A DNA stretch of 64,000 bases from Ailanthus altissimus. Its lineage: Eukaryota; Streptophyta; Magnoliopsida; Sapindales; Simaroubaceae. The stretch spans positions 20,275,501 through 20,339,500 of the forward strand of contig OX327709.1 in NCBI GenBank assembly GCA_946807835.1, written 5' to 3'. Each line of letters starts with the position of its first letter. Positions within the stretch are counted from its first letter, which is position 1. Below the pieces are notes generated by a model, which ran no database searches, was not told the origin of the DNA, and saw only the letters and a program-made list of their open reading frames with translations. Positions 55,018 through 64,000 of this stretch are shown here, piece by piece. The position numbers and the translations under genes are program-made.

Positions 55018-57154
55018 CTACGGTGGAGTGACACTCTCGAAAGGCTTGCAGCCTCTGATCTTCATATGGACCCGACTTTTTAACTCTCCCGAAGAGTTGA
55101 TGATCTCGCAGCATTGTCTACGTGGCGCCTGCCCAATCAATCAGTCAGTCAATGATTCTCCAAACGTGTTAAGCACTAAATCATGAACAAATTCTTTCGG
55201 TTCAACGAAGCAAAACATTATTCAAGCCCATCATGTCTTGCACGAATTGCGCATAAACATTAGCACATCAATGCAATTCTAAGAATTTGAATTTGTTGCC
55301 TATTCAATACTCTAAGTGTGTACATAGATTTTTTTATTTTGTAGGCAAGTCGAAACTCAAAACCCCAACAGCACGTTGGATGTTTAACCAACCAAATTGT
55401 GACAAACTTCCACTCTGTGGAAATATTAATTTCAAATTTTGGCCTCAATGGGACTTTTTCTGGGCTATGTGATCTTACTTTCATGCTATATTGAGCATAT
55501 TTACAAGTTCCAGCCATTAAAGCAATAGCACCTTAGTATTTGAGATAATTCAATGAATGTTCTAAGGCTCTAATAATATGATATTTTTCAAGGAAAAAAA
55601 AAATAGAAAGAGTCAAAGTGAAAAGATTTTTCTTACCATTTTCCAAATGTCCGATTCCAACGTGAGAGCTGAAACGTCAAAACTTTGGACAGCCAAAGCC
55701 GGAGCGTAGTCATGGTTCTCACACTCATTTTCCAACTCATGCACATATTTCTGGTACGTAGTCAACGTTTCGTCTCTATCCACTCTCTTGACCCGATCCA
55801 AGAAGTACACGATGGGTCTTTCACACGGGTTCGGGCTCATGTGTTGGGTATTAAAAGTAAACGGCTCATCAGTCCAACTCCTCCATGACTTAAACGTCAA
55901 ATACGCTGTTTCAAGCCTTTTTGCCGTCTCCAATGACGGGTACAATTGCACGGTGTAACCCCAAGACACGGAAACTGACCAGTTACGGGTCAAATCATGA
56001 CAGAAACTATGCTGAACCGCCCGATTCGGATCCATTTTATAAGCACTTATTAGCTTTTTGAGCGAGTCAATCTGAGACATCCTCGGAAATAAGGACTGCA
56101 CGTAATCTAAATGATGTAAGGACACTATTGGCGCTAATGGATGTGCCGCCAGCAACCCATATGGGTTCCCTCTAATATCAACCTAAACAAAAATAAATGT
56201 AAGTTGAAAAACAAATTAAAAGAGTAATTATAGAAAAAAGATAAAAGGGATTAAAAAGGAAATATATTAACTAACCTGATGGAAACCAAGTTCTTTGGTA
56301 ACGGGAACTCCAATCTCAGCCATGCAACCTTGAACTTTCTGATCAGATCCGTAAAACGAGGCGTATCGATCAATGCAACCATCTAAAAGCCTTGCAAGCT
56401 CTTTCGCTAAAGGGTAACTAATGGCAAAACCGGCGCCGCCGTAAGCCATGGTATAAGAATGAATAACATCTTGCTCAACACTCTCACTATTTCCACCAAT
56501 ATAATACATCTGATTATGATCATATTTTGCTAATACTGTAACCAAATTCTCTAAGAAAAATACTGTATCATCGTCTCCCAAAACAAACCATCTCACGTTA
56601 TCCAACCCTAGTTCAAAAGTTTCCTTCACAATACGAGCAATACGTATTGCAGATCGGGAACCGTACCAGCTTGTATACTGAAAACTCGACGTATCCTGAG
56701 ATATTTTGTACGGTGGTGATGCTTCAGGCAACGTGTCGTTCGGCTTCTCGTCGAGCCAAACGAACCCCCGGGTGACGTTAGGTTTCCACCATAGCTCAAC
56801 GTAACTCCGGCGGACGTTCCACGTCTTGGCCGAGCCGCCGATGCCGAAAACTATATGGGATACGTTTGTTTCTTCATAATAATCTTTGGTGAGGTTGTGC
56901 GTGACATTGTGTGTGACGTTGTTTTCGAATTTTCTCTGAGAGTATAATTTGCTGTCACATTGAGGGCAAGAGTTGAAATGTAAATGGTTTGATAAAGCGT
57001 AAAAGAATAAGAGATAAATAGAAAACACAGTTGAAATGAAAATAGCGGCCTTCATGAAGAGAGAAAAGAAATCGGTATGTTTTATTATTGATGGAAATAC
57101 AAGGAATTTCCACGTTTTGAATGGATCCTGAATGTTTTCTCTTGAAGAAGACAT
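55018..57154 (-). CDS. DUF604 fringe-like glycosyltransferase (GT31-type), three exons
   Basis: Exons are 57154-56276 (293 codons), 56182-55637 (182 codons) and 55128-55018 (36 codons plus TAG). All introns have GT...AG ends in phase 0, giving 511 residues, the usual family length. Residues about 34-54 form one membrane anchor (type II, Golgi-like). Residues 104-120 (GIGGSAKTWNVRRSYVE), the metal-binding GDDDTVF at 193-199, YGGAGFAISYPLAKEL at 238-253 and GFHQVDIRGNPYGLLAAHP across the first junction mark the catalytic domain. The C-terminus has the family signature APRRQCC. It probably transfers a sugar to a glycan in the Golgi; the substrate is unknown. All key motifs are present, so it looks functional. 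Its 3' end is duplicated in inverted orientation nearby. Confidence 0.9.
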
Positions 57155-58900
57155 TTAGCTAAGTTTAAGGAGAACAAGAATCCCAGTAAGAAGTCAGTTT
57201 CATCAGGATATTTCTTTTTTTCCTGAAAAAATAAGGGATTGGATTGGGATTTGAGAGAATATGTTTTTGAATAGAAATCAAATCCCTAAACAGTTGCAGA
57301 CTCGATCAGGTTTCTAATCTTGTTTCTCTCTTGAACGTCTCATTTTAAAAACCTAAGACGATATATGTGATAACTTTCTCGATAACATCTCTCTTTCCTA
57401 ACAGGAAAGTTCCCCCACATAAGGCATATTTCGGGGGACTAACTTGTCAATCAAATTTCTTGTAGAAGTCAAATTCCTCAGTGCTCATCACGTTATATCG
57501 TATTAATAAATGGGATAATAACATTTTGGGTCTTTAAGTTTTATATTTGCTCAAATAAGTGATAATTTTACTCATTTGTATTGAATAGATCTCCGATCCT
57601 CGTTGAAATGACCAGAGTCCCCTAACCAATATTGAATTTTAACTGTCAGGGTGACGTGTATTTCAGTTTTTTGGTTAGGGTAAAGGGCCTATTTGATACT
57701 AATCAACAAATTATGTCTTTATTTGAGAAAAAATAAAAAATGAGGAATCTGGATGTTAATTAGTAAAAGAATAATTAATGCGATCACATCGCATCTTCGT
57801 CGTCGTTCTATTCTAGCCATTTGTCCATACAAGTATTGTCAGACTCTGATACGATATTTGCGTTTGACTGAGACAGTGACATTTAAAAATTTTATTAATT
57901 TTCTTTTCCTATTTTTGTTGAAGATATTATCGAGGACGCTTGAGCTTATAATTCGATAATATCACAATATAAAAATAAATGAAATTTGAATTTAAATTAG
58001 GTTATTATTATGTTTATAGCTGTAACTTAATGCTAATCACATCTCTTAACTAATATTAACTAATATTGAAGTTCCAAGTTTGAATGCCTTCTTTTTCAAA
58101 TAAAATAAATTATGTTATTATTATCTATTAAGCTCCAATAATATGGTGTGTAGTGCATGTGGATTTATTCTAATCCAATTATAGAGATAGTTTTATTTCA
58201 GTTAAAAATGGAAAATAGTAAATATGAGCTTACCATCAAGAACAAATATATTTTATTGATGAATTGCCGAGATTACATTTACTACTTACTGGTTTTATCT
58301 CTTAGTCGATGCCCTTACCCATTAGGTAACAGCCATTGAAAATGTTAGGTAATTTCTAACTATTATTTCAGGGATTACACTTTCTGAATTTGAAGGAAAA
58401 TTTGAAGCTAAAAAGATCTCCATCTTATTAAAATATTATTTTAGTCCATTTAAAAAAAAAATAAAGAAGACAGAAATTATTTTTAGATTTGAAACATGAC
58501 AAATTATAATATAGAGGATCTATTACCTTTTGTTTGTTGATGTAGTTTTGTTTGTTTGTTTGTTTTCTTTGGTTTAATGCTTATTTTAAAATATTTTTAT
58601 GTAAACAGAAGAATTTCTTCTTCTTTTTTTCAGTATGTTTATGTGAATGGGAAAGGTCTGAATTTATAAATGGATAAATTTTCATTGTAAAACATTTTTT
58701 TTTGAGCTTCTGATAAATACATCTAATTATTATCTTTTAGATATTTCTATCTAAAAATTAACTGATTTAATTATTATATTCAGATGTGGGAAAAAAAAGA
58801 CATGGATATTATTTAGATGTATACCATATAAGTAGTATAAAACAATTTCTTCTTCTTTACAATTTACTAAAATAACTTAAATTATGATTACACAAATCAA
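57155..58900. other. Upstream region of the glycosyltransferase gene
   Basis: This is non-coding, AT-rich DNA. An imperfect inverted repeat, CTCAAATAAGTGATAAT (about 57553) against ATTATGTCTTTATTTGAG (about 57713), could be the remains of a small DNA transposon. No TATA box could be assigned with confidence. Confidence 0.4.
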
Positions 58901-59230
58901 TCTAAACGAACGTAGCAAGGCAATCTAGGGCGAAACACTTTCCTTTCCAGTAAAATTGAAGTTAGGGGAGATACAGTACGAACTTTCACATAGGATAGCT
59001 AAGGCCGAAGAGTATCGTTGATAGGTGCCCATGGCCTCGACACTATTCTGGGCCAGCATCAAGGCTAGTTGGGTTCCATCATAGTTAAGCTAAAGCAAAG
59101 GCTTTGGGCAGTCAACTTTTGGACAGTTCTTCAATGAGCTCTTAAATTCCTGAACCATTTCAACTGAATTATACAACTTTGATGAAAGAGGAGGTCATAA
59201 ACTTGTAATCTGATGTTTAAGGATCGAATA
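58901..59230 (-). pseudogene. Coding-like remnant of unknown protein
   Basis: Base composition here is more balanced than in the flanks. One minus-strand frame reads VQEFKSSLKNCPKVDCPKPL, then after one stop LALMLAQNSVEAMGTYQRYS and SALAILCESSYCISPNF, ending in a stop at about 58929. It looks like the C-terminal exon of a host gene that has decayed, but no family was recognised. Confidence 0.25.
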
Positions 59231-60540
59231 TTTACATGAAGTTTCTACTTATATTTATCATTCACTTAAATTCACGTGTGTTTTCCTCCGTAACAAGATG
59301 CTCAGTGCTCTTTGAGCAACCCTGATTGACCCTCATGCAATCATTGATACAAACAGTCACTAACGTTAAATTATTGTACATTATTAGGGTTATTTCTTCA
59401 CTTTTCATGGCTCATGTCTAAGGAAAAAGTATGAGAAATAGTTAGTTGCACGGACACTGACAGATCATTGTCTCCTAAATTACTTCATTTTGATAAAACT
59501 CTCTTATCTGCTGTTATATATGATCATGATAATATGCATTAATAGATATGAAATGCCAGTCGTGGGAGAAAGTTTCACGGCTTGAAAGGAAGAACTGTCC
59601 ACTACTTTGCCACATAATTAATTAATTAATTAAATTTGTTAAATAACTCTAAATATAAGTGGCCCTGGTCCATTAAATCAAGTAAATTAAAAGTTACTCT
59701 ATTATTTGAAACTCTTCTGAGAGCCAAAATTAGATAAAAAAAAAATATAGAGCATATTTTTGAGAGGATAATGGTCCATCACTCTATGTAATATTGAGTG
59801 CTTGGATAGATTAGAAAAAAATATATATATATTTTTTGAGAAAACTAAACAAGAAAAACAAAGAAAATATTTGTGGGATATTAAGTGCTTGATAAATTAG
59901 AAAGAAAATTATTTTTCTTTTAAGAAAACTAGACCTCAAGAAAACTAAAAAAAATTATTTTTGAAAAAATTGAAAAATATTGAGCTTGCTTTTAAAAGGG
60001 TCTCAGTTTAATAAGATTAGATTGTGAAATTCCATCACTTCATGAGATATTGAGTGTTTGAATAGATTAGAAATTTTTTTCGTACAATCAATTAAAAATT
60101 AGTGTTTAATTTAATCTTATTATCACGACAAAAGGTAAGACCTTAAAACTTTCATTTTCATCAAGTAATTTAGTATTTATATATCTAAAGAAACATCACA
60201 AACTAGGAGTATTTTTTAATTTCTCGCGGAGAAGAACCTTTATTTTATATATTGCAAGACTAGAGTGCCCTAGTGTAACTAATTAAGTTGGGACGGGCTA
60301 ACAAAAAGGTTAAGTGCCAAAACTACATTAGAAATTGGTTATCACATCAGTTAGCGAACGATATTTGCCCCGTGAGCAAATCCAGCTAATAATTTCCAAC
60401 TCTTACCAAGAGAGCAATAAGCCGCGATGTACGCTTAAATAGAATTTTTTTGTTATATCTTTTTTTTTTCAAACGAATCGAGCAATAAAAAAATTTAAAA
60501 CAAAAATTAGAAAGAATACACTTAGTTAAATGAAAGATAT
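59231..60540. other. Non-coding region with degenerate direct repeats
   Basis: The phrase ATATTGAGTGCTTGGATAGA TTAGAAA, with small changes, occurs at about 59791, 59877 and 60047, with A/T-rich and GAAAACTA-rich spacers. An (AATT)n run lies at 59618-59634. No gene was recognised. Confidence 0.4.
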
Positions 60541-61141
60541 TGTTGATGGAAATGCTTCACCCAATAATGCAACAAATAATAAAAAAAATATAAGAAAAAA
60601 AAGAATTACAAAGCAATTTATGTGATTTGATAATTACTTACATTTACGGTGAATCAAGATCTCGCTTATTTTATTAAATCAATAAAAACTTACAAAAAAA
60701 TTATAAAAAATTATTTATCTCTTTGTAAGGGATTACAATTACTATCTCAATTACTCTATGTTATGATGCTGTTGTGAAATCTATTTAAGCCAAAATAACG
60801 CTCTTACATAGTATACACATGTCCTAACATAACCATAATCCAAGTTAAAATTAAAAAGGGTGTTACAAATAACTTAGGAATCTTCAAAATGGGATAAGTA
60901 ACAATAACGCCATAGACCAAGCTCTTGGGCACTGTGGCGCGACGACGCCACACAATAAGGGCGACAACGCCCAATATACTGTTTTAGGCTTTATGGCCTT
61001 GTCCTTTTAGTGTTACAGTCTCGGCCTATTTTTTTGTGCTTTCTTGCTCTTTGTGACTTGACACCTTCACCACATGTTCCTCTACTAATTTGACTTGACT
61101 CTAAAATATTTTCATCATGATTTTTAATCATTATTCTCACA
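60541..61141 (-). repeat. Probable 3' LTR of copia relic 3 (601 bp)
   Basis: It begins TGTTGATGGAAATGC and ends ATTATTCTCACA (TG...CA). Directly outside, on the minus strand, lies a purine tract (AATAAGGAGATT, 61142-61153) and then the end of a copia RNase H. That is the expected order for a minus-strand element. The partner LTR is not in the window. Confidence 0.6.
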
Positions 61142-61189
61142 AATCTCCTTATTGATTCAAAATATCCTAAAAGCTTTGAAGATCGTAAT

Positions 61190-62470
61190 CTCTACATTAC
61201 CTTTCTTTCTTACATAAAGGTGATTCTGGTTAAGTACTTGCATAAAATGAACTTAACCGAGGGCAATGACTTAATTAATATATCAATGAGATTTTTAGAT
61301 GACTAAATGTTTGTTATACTAATTTTGCCACTTTGAACTATCTCTCTAATGAAATAGAGACATACACATAAATGTGTTTCAACCTCTCATGAAATATTTG
61401 ATACTTGCTTAGGTGTATGATACTCTACTTATTACAATATACATTGGTGTTAATGTCTTTAATAGCCATCACCTCAGCTCAGATTCCTTTTAATTACACT
61501 GCCTATTTAATTGCTTCACCCATAACTGTATATTTCACCTTCATAGTTGATAGTGTCACCACGTGCTATAAAACCAACCTCTAGCATACACTACACCTAA
61601 ACACCTGCATAATATGAGTTAATGTATCTTCGTACCATTTCAACATTTCTCTCAGCTCTTTTCTATAGTAAACTTTGCTTTGACATTTTCTTAAGATATC
61701 TCAAAATTTACTTGATTGCGAGCTAATGATCTTTCCTTGGATTTACCATGTACCTACTTATAACATTCACTATAGTATTATGTTTAGCCTTATGCAAACC
61801 ATTGCATACATGATACTTTTAACAACGTTAGCATATGATACTTTTTGCATCTATAGTTTCTCTTTTTCAATTTCTAACGACTGTGTTACTAAAAATTTGA
61901 AATGCATGACCAATAGAGTGAAGATAGCCTTTGCATTTGACATACAAAATCTCTTAAGTATCTTGAGTATATATCTCTATTGGGATAAGAATAGGACATC
62001 TACTTTTTCCCTCACAATATTCATACCTAAGATTCTCTTAACTACTCCTAAGTTCTTCATCTCAAACTCACTACTCAACTGCATCTTTTATTTTTGTATT
62101 TCTTCCTTATCCTTGTATGCAATCAGCATATCATGCATATACAGAAGAAAATACATATATAGACATCTACTTAAGGCTTTAAAGTACATATAATCATAAT
62201 ACTTGTTTCTATTGAACTCACAAGTCCTTAAATCTCCTATACCATTGCCTTAGAGATTACTTCAGCCCATACAATGATTTCTTCAATAAATAAGCATGCT
62301 CTTCCTTACTGAATTTTTCAGAACCTTGTGCTATAACATGTAAATTTTCTCTTCAAGCTTTCTATGGAGGAAAGCAATCTTTACATCTATTTCTTCTAAA
62401 TGTAATTAAGGTTCACATACATAGATAACAAAATTCTAATAGATGTGTACTTGACTACCGATGAGAATAT
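61190..62470 (-). pseudogene. Copia relic 3: RT and RNase H, decayed
   Basis: On the minus strand across frames, RT text DVKIAFLHRKLEEKIYM (about 62395-62340), LKKSLYGLK (about 62290), YADC-type damage of the YVDD region (about 62130), then RNase H ALSTMKVKYTVMGEAIK-like text at about 61555-61500 and KHIDVRLHFIREIVQSGKIS near 61370-61300. Many stops. Its upstream end is cut at 62470, where an LTR of the element-1 family begins. Motifs differ from elements 1 and 2, so it is a third copia family. Confidence 0.75.
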
Positions 62471-64000
62471 TGTTGAAGATGGTGCTTATGTGTTATTTCA
62501 ATATTGTATGAATATTAATTATTTAATATTTATACAATTAATATTTTGAATAAAATCATTAATATTAAATGTATATGGTACCAAGCTTGTTACGTTTTAG
62601 ACGTTGTGTGATCTAAAGGAGTTTAGATTAGTACTAAGAGTTAGCAAAGTCTAAGAGTTAGAGTCTTATCTAAAATGAGACAATAACCTAAAAATATATT
62701 AGGAATGATATAGTTGCAAAGAGTTACAAATAGTACTAGGAAATGTCATTATTCAATATATTCTCAAAGACTTTATTCCTAATCTATATTTACCGATGTA
62801 AGTCGATTGGTAAACCTTTCTAGATTAATATGTGTCTATATCTAAATTGTTCAGATGGTTAGTTTTAGTAGGCCATGAGATTAGTGAAAGCTCGTATAAG
62901 CATACAAGTATTCAATAAGGACTAAGTACTGAACAAACTGACAAGGACCTCCAATAGACATCCTACAAAGTTGTCAACGAAAGGTCTTCTTGAGTTAAGT
63001 AGTATTTGTGGTTCTTTAACCTAAGTATCATAGTGAGCTTGTGAGTGATCCACCATACTTGGTTCCACATATATTATAGACCTTTCATAGTTGACCGCTA
63101 GGTATCACTAGGTATGGTTCAATGCTCATGGAGTCCATTGTATATAGATATGAGATCTGTCAGCTCAAACAAGTGAGTTATATATCCTGATGCTCTGATA
63201 TTATATTTTATGAAGTCTTGTGGCCACAAGTATAAAAATCCCAAAAACAATTTTCGGTAGGATTAGATAATATCGAAAAAATATTTGCAAATATTGTTTA
63301 TCAAAATACAAATATGGAGATAAGTTCACGGTCGAGCATATAGATATTTGCAGGTGAGGATCTTTATCTCTACTATTTTGGGATATAGGTGACGGAGGGA
63401 TTATACGAATCTGCTATAACCTTAGCTTGTATGGTTTAACGTGCTGCTTTGTAATTTTTATAATATATTTGTGGGGCTTCGTTCACGGACTTATGAAAGA
63501 GTTCTATTTGACAAACTAAGTGTGAATTTAGAGAGTCTCATAATATGAAATGTACTCGTTGCGCACTGGGATAGTGGACTTAATTGAATAGTTCAATCCA
63601 TGAAATTTCAACAAAGTGGACATTTATTTTAAGATCCCTTAGAATGTGTAATTGTCAAAAGTTAAATTTTAAGTACATAATTTAATTAGTTAATAAAAAT
63701 TGTTAACTAATGAGATGATAACAAGTGACATATTTCAAGCCATTCATTATTTGACTTTGAGATTGACTAAAATAACTTTACTTGTAAGACAAATAAGATA
63801 TATTATTAATTCAAAATTGTTTTGAATTAATATTATTATTATTATTAAGTCAATAAAAATAAGAAAATAAAAAGGGAATGGCTAAGTAAAGATGGTGGGT
63901 CATTTTTGTTGACAAAGGAAAAAACAAAGAGAAAAATAAGTTTTCTTTTTGTTTAAATACGTGGCCGACTAAATGCAAATGCAAGTGTGTAAATGATGCA
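62471..64000 (+). repeat. LTR of the element-1 copia family (copy E), cut by window end
   Basis: It begins TGTTGAAGATGGTGCTTATG. It is the reverse-orientation partner of 7130-8663, sharing for example (other strand) CACTGATCTAAACTC-like text and CATGAGCATCGGACC-like text near 63115. It interrupts the RT of relic 3. About 1.53 kb of an expected ~2.1 kb is visible. Confidence 0.65.

Noticed and set aside
57520..57735. Small transposon from the CTCAAATAA inverted repeat
   Set aside because: The arms are short and imperfect and no target duplication could be placed, so it is noted only in the intergenic entry.
61726..62193. 155-residue plus-strand open frame rich in Ile, Leu, Ser and Phe
   Set aside because: It is the complement of decayed copia RT/RNase H on the minus strand; the hydrophobic look comes from that.

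Overview
This is nuclear DNA from a flowering plant, most likely a eudicot. The evidence is AT-rich intergenic DNA, Ty1/copia and Ty3/gypsy LTR retrotransposons, a plant LINE, a TRIM, a SINE, MULE-type DNA transposons, an integrated plant pararetrovirus, and two plant-type genes. The species cannot be told from the sequence. No bacterial-style operons, CRISPR arrays or rRNA genes were seen, and no tRNA gene was recognised.

Layout. (1) 1-14411 is a nest of LTR elements on the minus strand. A gypsy-type LTR end (1-349) sits in the 3' LTR of copia element 1 (350-8663). Element 1 sits in the integrase of an older copia element (relic 2, 8664-14411), whose gag is split by a further LTR (about 9871-12199). 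(2) 14732-16216 (minus) is an intact single-exon DUF3475/DUF668 gene. (3) About 19180-28620 is an endogenous pararetrovirus (Caulimoviridae, florendovirus-like layout) in the order movement protein, coat/zinc finger, protease, RT, RNase H, second ORF, promoter. Its RT is split by a 2624-bp solo LTR with a perfect 5-bp target duplication. (4) 29028-30006 is a fold-back MULE-like element with 9-bp target duplications. (5) 31190-33198 is a LINE 3' end carrying a TRIM and a tandem duplication. (6) 33481-38273 holds two more LTRs of the element-1 family. (7) 38274-48155 is a gutted MULE carrying a DUF1985/ULP-type gene tail-to-tail with a mudrA fragment. It is bracketed by two direct copies of an unidentified repeat, one holding a SINE. 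(8) 48236-49630 is a small unit of two inverted gypsy LTRs around a short 3' internal fragment, bounded by CTAA on both sides. (9) 53310-57154 holds an intact three-exon DUF604 (fringe-like) glycosyltransferase gene on the minus strand. Next to it is an inverted, broken duplicate of the gene's 3' end. (10) 60541-64000 is a third copia relic cut by a fifth LTR of the element-1 family.

Only two loci look like functional host genes: the DUF668 gene and the DUF604 glycosyltransferase. All other coding sequence is decayed mobile or viral DNA. The most unusual items are the inverted-LTR unit, the self-complementary duplication at the glycosyltransferase 3' end, the MULE with both genes truncated at a shared junction, and the pararetrovirus with a recognisable promoter.
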